Source of the DNA: Hymenopus coronatus
Lineage: Eukaryota > Arthropoda > Insecta > Mantodea > Hymenopodidae
Assembly: GCA_030762935.1 (NCBI GenBank)
Contig: CM060900.1
Span: forward strand, 402,954,632-403,018,631
DNA length: 64,000 nt
Direction of reading: 5' to 3'
Positions 1 through 12,039 of the stretch are shown here, piece after piece (the stretch's first letter is position 1; each line of letters opens with the position of its first letter). A model generated the notes under the pieces. The model searched no databases and was not told where the DNA came from. It saw nothing but the letters and a program-made list of their open reading frames with translations. A program made the position numbers and the translations under genes.

Positions 1-1200
1 GGGTTTAAGGGCGCTCAACTGCTAGGGTTATCAGCACCCTTAGAAAACTATATGAGGCATGAGATGGGATCTAAAATTACCTTAAAAAGTGTGCTAAAAA
101 TAGAATTAAAAGAAACTGTAAAAACAAAACAGCATTTAAGTCATAAACTCCATAAAACCAGTTAAAACAATGGTGTAAAATTGGATAAAAACGAGTAACA
201 CTAAATGTTTTAAAAGCTTATAAAAAGAACTAGATTCTGAACGTAAAATTGATTGTAGATAAAAATTTAAAAACTCTGTCAACAGCAGCGCGGTCATTGC
301 CAAGGACTTCCGCTAGGGAGGCTGGCAGCTGGAGAGTGGTGCGAAAAGATACCAGAGCAGCACACTAGACCAGCATGTCTGCTACCATCAGTGCTGCGCC
401 AGAGTGGACAGACAGGTTCAGGATCTCTAATAAAAAGGAAACAATGGGTAAAATGACAGTGGCCAATTTGCAACCGAGCCAATTGCACCTCCTCCCGGCA
501 AGAAGGATGTGAGGAGGTTGCCCAGGTAACAGGAAGATCTTTCACATCCCGAAGCTTGTTACTTCGGAGAGCTGACCACTCCACATGCCAGCTAAAAAAT
601 ACACAACTCTCCGCACAACAGCCCTAAGATCTTCTGCAGTTGCAATGGTAACAGTAACCCTGGGCTCTGTGACCACCGATTTCACTGCCAAATCTTCAAG
701 TTCATTCCCTGGAAGGCCAAGATGTCCAGGGATCCATGCAAGTTCCACACTAAACTCACAGGCTTGCAAAATGTGGAGGGCATCCTGGATGCATTGCACC
801 AAAGGATGGCAATTGTACAGCTCACAAATGCTCTGAAGGCCACCCAGGGAATTGCTAAGAATAAGGCAGTCACTTAATTTTCGGTGGTGAATATGCAAAC
901 CGCCTGGTAAATAGCATACAGCTCAGCAGAATATATGGATGTGCTGCTAGGCAAACCAAAAGTAAAAGATTCGGACCCATGGAAAAAGGCACAATCAACA
1001 CCGTCGGGGCACCTACTGCCATTGGTATATATAAAAATACGGCCACTGTTTGTTGATAAAAATTCTAAAAAACCTCTATGAACACTATCAGCAGGCACAG
1101 CAGATTTCCCGTAAATGGTCATCCCCTGATTGACATGAGAGGCAGCATGTAACCAAGGAGGGAACCTCCTCTCCACCTTGGGAAACAGCCTCAACATGTC
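1..1200 (-). mobile_element. I-type LINE, 5'-truncated 3' end (RNase H and C-terminus)
   Basis: Three minus-strand segments in shifted frames make the end of a non-LTR ORF2. Segment 874-1197 carries the RNase H start (IYTNGSR) and acidic helix (YSAELYAIYQAV). Segment 542-898 carries WIPGHLGLPGNELEDLA. Segment 294-584 carries the post-RNase H motif EVQLARLQIGHCHFTHCFL. At least two frameshifts separate them. The remaining bases toward 1 look like 3' UTR, ending GCGCCCTTAAACCC on the minus strand. The RNase H block has Asn where the first catalytic Asp normally sits. It is a dead, truncated copy. Confidence 0.85.
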
Positions 1201-2400
1201 AATATGATCCTGCCAAAAAAGCTCACGGAAACTGCAACATTCAAAATTGACCTACATGAAAATGAATGACAAGAGTGCTTTCAAAAGTGGTTTGAAAGAA
1301 TGACAAAGGGCATACGTGGTGAATACTTTGAAAAGCTCCAGCAGTCAAAGTGATTTTATTCAGTTGAGTTTTTCTGTATCTGCAAACTTTCATGGAGACC
1401 CTGGTATGCTGAACTGTTCATCTTGCCTCTGGTGGTTAAGAGGAAACCTCTCTTGGTCGAAGCTTGAGCTTGCTCAGAGACGAGGGATGGAATCAGTTCC
1501 AGTATGGCATCTATTTGAGCACAATTCATATTTACAGACAGAGGAATAGTGTGTTAGCCAGACAGCCTGAGGATAACTTTTGGTGGGCACAATTTAGGGG
1601 AAATATTTTCAGTTAAGTCTAAATTCTTGTTTTATCTTCAGCTGTTCATGATGGCCTCACACATAATGAAGCATGGAATTGAGTTATGTATTTGGTAAAA
1701 AGTCTCTAATTTACATGAAAAGAATTTCTAAATCTTCACAAAATGACAGCAAGTAACATTTTACTAAATTCATATATGGGTGAATAAATTGTGGAATGGA
1801 CTTTTCTTTCTTCTCATTAAATCTTCCGTTCATTTTGTTTTCCTATCAGCTAAATGTAAGTAGTTTCATATATTCTATAGTAACATCTGGTTAAAGTAAA
1901 AAGACAGCACAGTTACTGCTTTTAGGGAACAGAATGGTAGAGAAGAATGTGTGAAAATACTTTGTGGACTGAAATTTTCACACCAGAACATTGCTATTGC
2001 AGCACTGAAGAGTGTGTGGTACCCAAGTTCAAATGTTGCCACAGAGAGATCATTCTCAACATATTGTCCAATGGTGAAATGATAGGAGGCGGGAGGAGGA
2101 GATCATCTGCAGTAGTGTCATGCAAAAAATTCCCATGTTTGGTTCTTATTTGTCAAATGTCTTATTTGTCAAACTTTGCTTCTTACAGAAAGGGCAAACT
2201 ACGTTTGTTCGACTTTACCCTCAGTTTACTGGATGGATTCTCTTCATCTTTACACAATAAGTCGGTTATATTTAGAGGTTCTGTATGGCTTTTGGAGACC
2301 TGGGTAGACTAGCTTACAAATTGCAATCCTTTTTTGTGCTTAATGCATCTTACTGTTCTTATGTACAGAAAATAAATACAAATTATTTATTAGGTTATCC

Positions 2401-2404
<4 letters not shown>
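1201..2404. other. Intronic DNA, nothing recognised
   Basis: Between the LINE fragment and the TA microsatellite there are only short chance frames (the longest, 1947-2312 on the plus strand, has no recognisable motif). No splice-consistent KDM5 exon, TIR or RT motif was seen. Confidence 0.5.

Positions 2405-2463
<59 letters not shown>
2405..2463. repeat. (TA)n microsatellite
   Basis: An almost pure TA run of about 58 bases. Nothing else overlaps it. Confidence 0.98.
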
Positions 2464-2466
<3 letters not shown>

Positions 2467-2671
2467 TAAATTAATAACACTGTGTGAATTTTACTGGTAA
2501 TAAATGGTTTATAGACAATAAGTTTGAGTTAGGAAACCTATGGTCTACAAATACAAATTACAAAGTTTGTCCTTAAAATTGCTATGTCGTGTGCATGCCA
2601 CTGATGACACCCACTTCAACTGTAAAGAATGTTTAGAAAACAAATGCAAAAATTTGGAGCTTTTGTGTGTT

Positions 2672-2741
2672 TAGCATAATAGCTATGATGCGAGAATGCA
2701 AGTGTGCATGTACATCAAAATTGCAGGTTCGAATCCCCATG
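2672..2741 (+). repeat. tRNA-derived SINE-like relic
   Basis: A box-B-like GGTTCGAATCC (2726-2736) lies about 43 bases downstream of a box-A-like TAGCATAATAGC (2672-2683), the spacing expected of a tRNA promoter. The block cannot fold as a proper tRNA acceptor stem. A tRNA-related SINE head or old tRNA pseudogene is the likely source. Confidence 0.4.
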
Positions 2742-5126
2742 ACTACAGATTTATTTATCTATTCATTTAGTTGAATGTGATTTACAGAAAACATTGTGTT
2801 TGTTGCACTGTATTTTTTATTTAACCAGTGCTAAGACTTTTTTTTTTTTTCAAATTTGTTTAAGTATCATTCACATTTAAGTAATTGATAAATATTTGAA
2901 AGAGCTAAATGAGTTATTACAAAAATAACATTACAATGTAATAGGTAGATACCGGCAGAGCTAAAGCAAGCAAACAAATTAGGAGTAGGCACAGATTTCA
3001 AAGGAGTTGCACTTTTAAATGCAAATAGTCATTAGTTATGCTGGGGATATATTTCAGTCCTGTAATTGATCTTAATTTACAGTACAATTACACTTTACAC
3101 ATTTTACATTAACCTAATTTTGCACAGTCTTAAAGAAATTAGTAAGTTGTTGTTTTTTTTTTTTATACATATTTTTTTTTTTTTTTATACATATTTTTTT
3201 GATTGTAGCAAGATGCAGATGAATGCAGTTTGATTGATTTTGCCTCTCCATCTGCCAAATCATTTTGTTTATGTTACTTATAGCACATATTTTATAATGT
3301 ACTGTAGTTTATTATTGCATGAATATTTCCCTCCACCTGTGTAGGATCAATTTTGTTACTTCTAAGCTCACATTTTGATATGTCATGGAATTGTTATAAT
3401 GCGGGAGTTAACGTCTCCCAGCAACTGCATTATTTCAGGCAATTAACTGTACCTATACTTCATCTTGTATATTTAGGGGGGGGGGGGAAATATGTTTTTA
3501 TTTTTGTAAAAAGTGTTACACATTTGTATTTTCTCAGCATATAAAATTAACTTACAATGTTAATTCTCCTTTCTTGTATTCCTGTTGTCTAATTTATAGA
3601 GTTAGAAAGTGGTTATTCAATAAAAGTGTTCATTGAAGTAGGAAGTATTTATTATTAATATTTTTACTTTTGAGCCTTAAAATACCTATCATTGTAAGCT
3701 CAAGAACATTAAAACTAAATATTAACAGTTATATTGCTCTTAAAATTAACATGGCACCAGCTTGTTTCATCAAGAATGCAGGTGGTAAAAACACAAAACA
3801 ACAAACTTCACATTTCAAATAAACAAAAATGTCAAAAGATAAAACCATTTTATCACACCCCTATTATTGGACAATCATCATACCTTCATGTGCAGTGCTT
3901 CATATTATGAATGCTCTTCCAGAAAGCAGTGGAGTATATATGTAGGCTTCAAACTACATTAATATTCTTTAGTAGTGACAGATCAATTATTTCATCAGTA
4001 AGAGAATAAAGGACATTGAGAACGGAATAATGGGTTAAGCTCAATAATAAAATATCTCCGAAACTACATAGTACATTAAAAATTAACTGGGGAAGAGAAA
4101 ATATATCAACATTTATGATAAAGTAGGAAGAGAAGGATTGGCATGGTTTAGAACTGGAGTAATAAACTCAAATGAGATAACAAATGGCCATACCAAAAAA
4201 CAGATAGCACTTGGCACTGCATTCTAGAATGCAACTGAACAGGAGTTTGGAGGGAGGAATTCCTTCTAAAGAAGTGGGGAAACTTACCAAATGAAAAAAG
4301 AAGTAGAAGAATTTTGAATCTGAGATCACAGGAAAAATGGCTATAGAAGATACCTTACATAAAGGCAAGTGACAATGTTGTATGGGATTAGCATAAGAGA
4401 TATAAAAATATCCAAACTTTTATATTCTAGGATTTAATATAATTACAGCTCCAATATACATAGCCTGGTGTCAAATATAATGCAGTATAAAATAAATGCA
4501 ACTTCTTAAATTGAGGTAAATAAATTGAGAAGTAAAGAACATTATTAGTAATAAGTAAAGGGTATTTTGTAATTAAAAAAAAAATGTATAGAAAACGTAG
4601 TAAATAACCAAACAATTATAATTCTATCTGCATCCAATAATAGAGCCATTTTGTATGCAAAGATTCTTCCCCCCCCCCATTCTTTAGCATGTTCCTCTTT
4701 TTTTTACATTACTCAAAGCTATTGACCTTTGATATCAGTCCATTTACACTGAAATTGTGACCTAGTGCTGCAATCACGGATCAATGTTGAGGGCCATTAT
4801 ATTAAAAAAAATGTATTTCTTATGGAGCATTACGACTACTTCTAATTGCAAAACAGGACCTCCATTCACCAATTCATAGCCATTATATTAATTTTTATAT
4901 GATGAAAACTAAACATATTTTCAACTAAAATGGTAATTTCTCATTACAATTTTGTACAGTCCATCATAAGTGGTTATTTATACTGGCTTTCCAAAATATC
5001 AGCTCTGGTTACTATTAATTTTTTCTACTGTTTTAATATTTTCATTCGACTTTTAGTCAAACCTATACACAGAATTTGTTCATGATCAACTTTTGGATAA
5101 TGTTTAACATATCTTACACCTTTTAT
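2742..5126. other. Intronic DNA, low-complexity tracts only
   Basis: Holds several poly-T runs (2838-2851, 3151-3163, 3173-3186), a 12-base G run near 3476-3487 and a C run near 4670-4678. The T-run plus 'atacata' block near 3160-3197 is duplicated. No protein motif was recognised on either strand. Confidence 0.5.
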
Positions 5127-5335
5127 ATCTGTTAGAAAGAAAAAACTTTAATTCTGCAAATTTCCTGTCTTACAAGCCTAGTCATTACGTCGTCACAAGG
5201 AGGCTTTTCCATCACCTTTCACTCTACCTCGATCTGTTAGAAAGAAAAAACTTTAATTCTGCAAATTTCCTGTCTTACAAGCCTAGTCATTATGTCGTCA
5301 CAAGCAGGCTTTTCCATCACCTTTCACTATACCTC
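5127..5335. repeat. Tandem duplication, 105-bp period, two copies
   Basis: The stretch starting ATCTGTTAGAAAGAAAAAAC at 5127 repeats from 5232 with only a few substitutions (for example ACGTCG versus TGTCG, AAGGAGG versus AAGCAGG). The copies abut. It is a recent local tandem duplication with no coding content. Confidence 0.93.
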
Positions 5336-5509
5336 GCTTAAATTGAAAATCAATAATGGGGGAGGGGGATTTTTTAAATAAATGGCAGAATATGCTAAAT
5401 ATTTGGCTGAAAATTCTAGGGAAGCATACAGATTACCAACCATAGAGGTTTACTGCTTACAGTACTGTTTACCTTACAATATATCATATTTTTTTTTCCT
5501 TACTTGAAT

Positions 5510-5527
5510 ATCTCTCTCTCTCTATCT

Positions 5528-5586
<59 letters not shown>
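5510..5586. repeat. (CT)n microsatellite
   Basis: About 76 bases of CT repeat with two interruptions near the start. Repetitive Ser-Leu or Arg-Glu reading frames across it are artefacts. Confidence 0.98.
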
Positions 5587-5589
<3 letters not shown>

Positions 5590-6459
5590 GAAAAATATCA
5601 AAATTAGCTCCCCTGTGTGTTTTACTGTCCATATTTCAGCCATATATGTACTATATAGAGATAATTCCTTTTTCACAATACAGTCAAGTGCTGCTGTAAC
5701 AAATTTCTGAAGTTTCATTACATTATCTTAATAGGGTCAAAATCTCAACTTTTAAATCTTAAACTGTACTGTATTTTTTACATATTATGCATGTACATTA
5801 ATATTAGGAATGGATATCATAACAATGCTGTCCGCACGTGTGACCTTTCAATGTTCGCTCTGGCATGTGGCAATTAAGCTGGAATACGAGACATCACAGT
5901 TTGATGATAAACAATGGTGGCACGATGCAACAGGACCCTTGGAAATGCAAAAACTTCACACAACATCACAATTCTTTTAATATTCAAGATGTTTCTATAC
6001 GCTTCAGTTTCTACTACCTTCAAAAAGTTTCCAGAAAGGTTATACATCATTTCTGGCTAAAAAAACAAGAAGTGCATTGCAGGGTGTCTCGTTGTGAATT
6101 GTACTGAGTCATGGGTGACTGGAATGTGTTAGTGTATAGTGGTGAGCAAGCCATGGATAGGGTGCAGCTGTAAGCTGTCAACTGTCTAAGATTAAGTGAA
6201 ATATTTGGAGCAGTGATTCAAAAACCCTATTTGTAACTACATTCTGAACATTTATTACAATATGGAAGAAAATAATACAGTTATTAAATTAACTTTATAT
6301 TTAACACTTCATAGCATTACATAATTAACATGTCGCACACTTGTATATCTACTTGTAATATAGCTTACAAATATGCTCATTTTAAGAAAAAAATCCACTT
6401 TTTTTTTTCTGGAGATAACACTTTAAAATTTATTTTTCCAAGTATTTTGCAATACAACT
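5587..6459. other. Intronic DNA, nothing recognised
   Basis: A+T-rich sequence without recognisable protein motifs or terminal repeats. It may include the unrecognised tail of the Tigger-like element that follows. Confidence 0.4.
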
Positions 6460-7590
6460 TGCAGTTTTTTACACATTTTGAGGCACATTTTTCCATGCAG
6501 ACACAATCATTGAAAGAATTCCAGATACTTTATTGCCAATGAGGCCAAAGATTCTCCATGCCAATGGGAACATTTCCATTGCTTCTAAAATCAACGTGTT
6601 TCTAACCTCACCAACAGCTATTCTTTCAAGAATTTTTTGTGAGAGTTGAGAACAGTAATATGCTTTAACAGCACCAATTAAGCTCTGGTCAAGAGGTTGC
6701 AGGATGGATGTACAGTTTGCTGGTAACAACCTTTAACCAATTCCTTGTGCTTTGGGATATTCTTGTGGGAAGAACAATTGTCTATTCGGAGCAGGATTTT
6801 CACATTTAGCTGCTTCATTTTTCTTTTCAGGCTAGAAGACAGAAATAAAAAATTTCACCAGTCATCCAAGCACTTTGGTTATTGTGATACAGGACAGTGA
6901 TAGTACTCCTTTGAAGTATCTCAGCCATCCATATTTACCAATAATCAGGGGAGACAATTTCTCTGTGCCAGTAGAATTAAGCATGGCTGTTATCACTTCT
7001 TTTTTCTCCACCCCCCTTTTTTTTTACACTCTCACTTTTCAGTGCTAGCATATAATTAGGCATTGTGTTATAGAACAAAGCTGTCTCATCTGCATTAAAT
7101 GCATCATCTGGAGCATATGCTTTACAGGCTCCCTTAACTGTCCCTCCTTCCAAGTCTCGGTCAACTCGCTGGTACATTTTTTGCTTCCCCACTCACAGTA
7201 CAATGAAAAATCTCATACCACTCTCTAAATCAGTGTAACCATCCCACGATGCCTTTGAAGTCAGTTAGGTAGTGTTGGTGTAAATTATTTAGCTTGAGCG
7301 CAAAGCATTGGTCCATCAATTTTGATGTTTTTCTCAAGCATAGACACAAACCACTTCTAAACAGCTTTGTCAATTTTCCATAACCAGCTGCCCCTATTCT
7401 TTTGTATTCTGGGCCAATAGAATCTGAATCAACACTCTCCCCATTTTCTTTCAGTCCTTGATACATGTTGCAAGTTTAGATGCACTGATTACATATTCCC
7501 TATATTCTTTATACCTTTATCAGCTTCTAAGATTTTTAATTTTTCCTTTAGGGAAAAACGCTTTTTTTACCCTTCCCTACTCGGTGGTTG
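6460..7590 (-). mobile_element. Tigger/pogo-type DNA transposon remnant
   Basis: Read on the minus strand from 7590 downward, broken frames show an N-terminal HTH-like piece (FPLKEKLKILEADKGIKNI) and then the DDE-1 core with YAPDDAFNADETALFYNTMP near 7070-7130. Next come SPLIIGKYGW-like residues near 6940 and LPANCTSILQPLDQSLIGAV near 6680-6725, the hallmark of the Tigger third motif. Frames change several times and stops intervene. No terminal inverted repeats were found. The element is in the same orientation as the KDM5 gene. Confidence 0.85.
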
Positions 7591-8882
7591 ACACTGTTTA
7601 AATCAGACCCACTCTGTGCACACTGAAATTCTCATCTCATGTAGGTTAGACCACATGAGACTACAACAAGCAGACAAAGCAATAGTTTACCAGATAACAA
7701 TACCTTTTAAACAAGAGTGCCAGAATATGGAATGCATTCCACTTCTGTCCTTTTATGACTCACACTGAGGTAAAACATGGTATGGTCAGGGGATAACAAG
7801 CACTTCGTGTACATTGTATTGGCATGTATGAACAAACCAATCTCTGAATCAGAAACCACTGTAATTATTCAGCAAGTCCAGAAAACATTAAAAATTTGTT
7901 TAATCAGTCATATATTTATTAAGGAGAATTTGTTCTTTTCATTACATTGACATTTTTGTTATACTGATGCTTGTAAAACTGAAATAATTTTAACATAGAA
8001 GGGGATTTAGTTTTATTCATGGAACTGAAATATTCATTAAAGTGGTGTTTGTAAAAACAGTATGTGACTGTATTAGGTGTTTGTGAAATAGTATAATGAC
8101 TCACTAACACCATCGCAAAACACACCTACACATAAATATACTTCTCTTGAACTTGAAATACCACTGAGAAAATTATTACGGCATATTATTGTACTTGTGG
8201 CAGTGATCATTTTGCAATTCCAAAGCTCTCTATCATATACCACATGCACTGTTGGTATGTAATGCAGATTTTACTTAGCAAACTCAGCAACAACAGTGTA
8301 GTGATGTATAGAAATATTCTTACCACTGCATTTTCCAGGTCTTATTCTCCATTTAGGAAGCAATATGATTTTTGCATTTTACTCCTCTTTAAATTCGTCT
8401 TTAAATTTATGAGAAGTCTTATATTAAGTAGTGACGACAAATCACAATATAATACAAAAGAAAATAATCCTTTTCATGCACAGTGAAAATGTGTGACAGA
8501 AAGCCATAAAAAGGCCTCAATTAACACAAAAAGCCTATGCTCCTTATATTTTATGAGTTAACTGCAAAAGCTGGAGTATAGTATTCTGATGATCAAAACT
8601 TTATGAATTTCCTTGATATTCTTTAAATTCAATTGTGCTCGTGTTTGCAGTGAAAGCACATTAACGTTATCTGTAATTTTTTTGAAATAGCTTAGATACA
8701 TTGTTTCCTCTGTTTCTGATGCTGGTATGATTTTGCATGCAAGGTTTAGGACTAAATTTCTGGAGCTTGCACATGGAATTGTTAAATTAATAATTACGAA
8801 CATAATGACAATGCTTTCCTTGAAAAATGTCAGTCAGAAAACTTGGGCATTTTAGGGCAAATTCTTGTAACATAAACCTTAC
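7591..8882. other. Intronic DNA, with a diverged local duplication
   Basis: Nothing coding was recognised. About 7921-7985 and 7996-8065 look like an old tandem copy (both run from a T-rich start to a 'TG(C/T)TTGTAAAA' end). No KDM5 3' exon was detected here. Confidence 0.4.
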
Positions 8883-9110
8883 CAGTACTATATCCTTGGT
8901 ATATGCAGTATTTCCAGCTTCAAATCGGGATGATATTGCTTGAACTCTATAATGGAGCTCAGGATTATTAGCTGCCCTCTGTAGCTCTGTATTTATTATT
9001 TTTTCAGTCTTTTGCTTAACAGCTGCCTCTACTAGTTTCTGGGACATGAGGGATAACTTAGCAAGACCTTCAGCAAAATCTTCCCTTGCCAAAGCTTTTT
9101 TTGCTCGATC
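8883..9110 (-). CDS. KDM5: KDM5 exon after PHD2 (last in window)
   Basis: The acceptor is TTAATTTACAG. The exon starts DRAKKALAREDFAEGLAKLS and includes KTEKIINTELQRAANNPEL, which directly continues SWQ of the preceding exon as in other KDM5 proteins ('WQDRA..AL'). I placed the donor at GTAAGG after the codons for DIVL; the acceptor is firm, while this 3' border rests only on the GTAAGG match. The C-terminal PHD3 coding part was not found below this exon and should lie outside the window. Confidence 0.9.
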
Positions 9111-9180
9111 CTGTAAATTAACATTAGAAACACAATTAGTTATAAACAATTTGATGCAGATGTTTGGTTGATCTTCCCTT

Positions 9181-9243
9181 TCTAATATAGTAGCATCTTA
9201 AACTTTTGTTTTCTAATATAGTAGCATCTTAAACTTTTGTTTT
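9181..9243. repeat. Exact 32-bp tandem duplication
   Basis: TCTAATATAGTAGCATCTTA and the following 12 bases occur twice head to tail with no mismatch, just upstream (gene sense) of the acceptor of the last KDM5 exon in the window. The lack of divergence implies a recent event. Confidence 0.95.
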
Positions 9244-10224
9244 CATGCACAAGAGTTTCACAAATGAAATGAATCTAAACCACTCCCACACATTTCACAG
9301 TGTTATGAAACATAAAATTGAATGCTAAACCTTTTAGGCTCCAGACTACTTACCTCTTTATACTTTTTTGGTTACACATTCCCTCATAGATGTGTAACAT
9401 TTTTACGGTCCCCATGTGTGAAATATATATTACAATTACTTATTTATGCATTATGTTTTCCGTATACTGTAAATTTCAACTCCCTGCTGTTACACACAAA
9501 CAGTAGGCATATTGGATGAGATATAAATGTTTCCAAAATACATCATTGCTGCACATATGTTAATAATCACAAAGAACATTTGAAGTCCTTTTAAATTGGT
9601 GTAAAGCGTCAATATTCTGATCTATTTTTGTTTAATTTTAATTATGAATAACAATATTGGTGAATAGGTAAGAACTGGAATGTATTAGATTTATTATTTA
9701 TGTTTATTTCAGTTATTGGTTTGTATATTAAACAATCATAGATGATTTGAGCAATAATTTAATTTAACAGCTTCACTTTCATAAGAATCCTTCCCCCCTT
9801 TTATCCATCATTTTATCCCCTTCCTTTGAAATCACATAGCTGAGGCTATACCATAATTGAAACTGTAAGTGGACTGGAGTGAAGTTCATCTCCATTATCA
9901 GCTGCCTAAACACACAAAGCATTCTACTTTACAGAGTCCACACCTGTTATATTTTATTTCACAGAATTGGTTATTTTTGTCTTAATTGTTACAATGCACC
10001 AGATAAAGCAAGTTCATAACTCACTTTATTTTCCCTTTTTCTCAATAAATACAACTCATAATAAAGGATTCATTACATTAAAAGATTTTAATATGCAACA
10101 TAGTGATTAAAAATAATTGTAACACTTAATTTTTCCTTCTAAGAGAAAATACAGGATAGATAATAATGTGCAAAAAATGCAAAAACAATATCTTCCATAA
10201 AAAAAAAAAAAGTCATCAACACAC
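9244..10224. other. KDM5 intron, nothing recognised
   Basis: The 1.1-kb intron between the PHD2 exon and the following exon. Apart from the 32-bp duplication it holds no motif I recognise. Confidence 0.6.
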
Positions 10225-10445
10225 CTGCCAACTCATTGCTCTTTCTGTTAGAGACTGAAGAGCTTCCCCTTCTGCTATGCGTATGGGTATCTTGTGAAGA
10301 CCCACCATTAGTGAAAGTATGGTTTCCACACGAGGCTTGCGTGTCCTCAAACAACAAGGACAGAGATATTTCTCATCTGCACAGCTTGTATAGGGTTGGT
10401 CTCCTTGTTTGACTTTGGGTGATCTTGATGATGGTATACACTCAG
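10225..10445 (-). CDS. KDM5: KDM5 exon, second part of PHD finger 2
   Basis: A T-rich tract ending TTTTTTACAG precedes CTGAGTGTATACC, and the donor is GTGTGT after TGGCAG. The exon reads (T)[15 protein letters not shown], then [20 protein letters not shown] and [15 protein letters not shown]. It supplies the last three PHD cysteines and the KDM5-specific 'LCP.C.R(T/S)R(K/R)PR(V/L)ETIL.L' followed by 'LPEGEALQ.L.ERA..WQ' type segment. Its 221 bases run from phase 1 in to phase 0 out. Confidence 0.95.
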
Positions 10446-10537
10446 CTGTAAAAAACAATAAAAAAAAAACACATTAGTATTTTAAGGATGTTACAATTAA
10501 TCCCTCAGCTGAGGAGGGATGACGGAAGTACAAATCA

Positions 10538-11390
10538 GTGGCATCACCTAAGACACAGCTGATTGAAGATGAACATAGAGAGACTCTGGGAGCAGTATTT
10601 GGATTGGATGTTTGGAACCAAGAGGGATTGTGTGTAGTCTCAATGCCATCAGGAAGTACTTTGGAAGTGAAAGATTGCATGCATACAAGAAGGCAAGGAA
10701 AGAAAAGTTTGCATTTGAGAAGAAAGGTTCTGTATAGGGATTCAAGTTAATGTTAGTGAGCTGGAATGTTGAGGGACTATTACATGAAGTGCATACATGT
10801 GTTAAGATGTGGCGATATGGTAGTGGAGACATGTTTGGAAAGCAGAACAAAGAAATAAATACCAGGATTTGATTTCTATAGGGTTAGTGAGGAAAAAATT
10901 AGATCAGAGGCAGAGTATCAGCTGGTCTAGGGTGTTTTGTGAAGATAATCCCATCACTATTCAAGGTACTATGATGCAAATCTATTTAGAAAAATTGGGT
11001 CATTGGAGGGTTGAAAAGTAAATATGGTAAAGTCGAAATAATAATTGCAAGTGGCCTAAATGCAAGGATAGGGGAAACACAGGTCAAAATGAGCAACCCA
11101 ACTGATGATTATGTTGAATTTGAAATAGAGAATAGCCACAGTAAAGACAAGGTTATCAACCATGAACGGAGAAAACTTAAGACCTTTGTGAAGAACATAA
11201 TTTTATGATTTATAATGGTTTAAAGGGGTCAGATTTTGAAGCAAAATGCACATTTGCAAATAAGGATGGCCAAAGTGAGATGGATTATATAATTATAGAT
11301 AATGAGAGCTGGATTCTGGACCTTGACGTTATGAATATGTTAATGTTAAGTTGCAATTTTCCACCAAGACTAAAATTAGGGGAAGGACTT
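10538..11390 (+). mobile_element. Non-LTR retrotransposon, endonuclease fragment (LINE X, 5' piece)
   Basis: The plus strand carries a broken apurinic-type endonuclease. VSWNVEGLL near 10751 is the entry strand, IIIASGLNARIGETQ near 11038 corresponds to the 'GDFNAR(I/L)G' motif (with S-G in place of G-D-F), and KDKVINHERRKLKTF near 11142 precedes QSEMDYIIIDNESWILDLDV near 11270, the usual 'IDYI.(V/L)' block. Stops and shifts separate the pieces. The RT at 18418-19690 could be the other part of this element, separated by the LINE at 11480-18417. Confidence 0.75.
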
Positions 11391-11479
11391 GGTGGGGGTG
11401 TTAAAAAAGGCACCACTCAGATGCCAGCACTCCAAAATTTGTACGGCAGGAGCTCAAAAAACACAAGAGTTCCAAGTTG

Positions 11480-11940
11480 GAACAGACTGTGTCTTTTCAT
11501 GATGCCAAAGTTAGAGTCAGGATGGTGATCATAAGTAATCTACATTCAGATACAAAATTGAATCAGGAACAAGCTGACCTGATACAATATAAACTGATCG
11601 AATCTGTGGATGAGGTTCCTAATGACAGTCCTCCTCCACAATTTATAAGTACCAAATTTGCGCAGGGTGTACGTTGGATAACTTGTACAAATGCACACAC
11701 CAAAGAATGGCTTAATCAGATAGTTAGCAGACTTGAAGGTCTTTGGGAGAGGACGGAGTTAAAATTAGTCAACTCCAAGGATCTCCCAAAGAGATCCAAG
11801 GTGCTGGTCTAGATACCAGATAACTGTGAGGCAACACTTGTTGTCAAGAGACTCAGAAAACAAAATCCCAAGCTGAAAACAGGAATGGTTGGTTAAGAAC
11901 AGGAAAGTGTTCGAAAAGAGGCAAACTTTGGCCTTCTTGA
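11480..11940 (+). pseudogene. LINE ORF1 with DUF4780-like domain
   Basis: A plus-strand frame reads DAKVRVRMVIISNLHSDTKL, then PPPQFISTKFAQGVRWITC, LWERTELKLVNSKDLPKRSK and VVKRLRKQNPKL. This is the pattern of the DUF4780 region found in ORF1 of insect LINEs that pair with an EN-RT-RNase H ORF2. The frame is interrupted by a stop in the 'VLV(W)IPDN' motif and ends in frameshifts near 11895. ORF2 of the same element follows about 100 bases on. Confidence 0.7.
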
Positions 11941-12039
11941 TTGATTCGTGCTCATTCAAGGCACTCCAAAAAGTCAACCTTAAGGCTTATTGGGGACTTT
12001 GAAGGGTATCCTTCAAATCGCTTAAGGGCTGGGATACAG

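Noticed and set aside
1947..2312. 121-codon plus-strand frame
   Set aside because: No motif, no neighbours and no splice support; likely chance in intron DNA.
5500..5718. Open frames with Ser-Leu or Arg-Glu repeats
   Set aside because: They are made by the CT microsatellite.
1..8882. Search for the KDM5 C-terminal PHD3 exon
   Set aside because: No C4HC3 pattern with the usual DWVQCD-type core appears on the minus strand, so the exon is taken to be outside the window.
10548..10850. Minus-strand frame of 100 codons
   Set aside because: It lies opposite LINE endonuclease text on the plus strand and has no motif.
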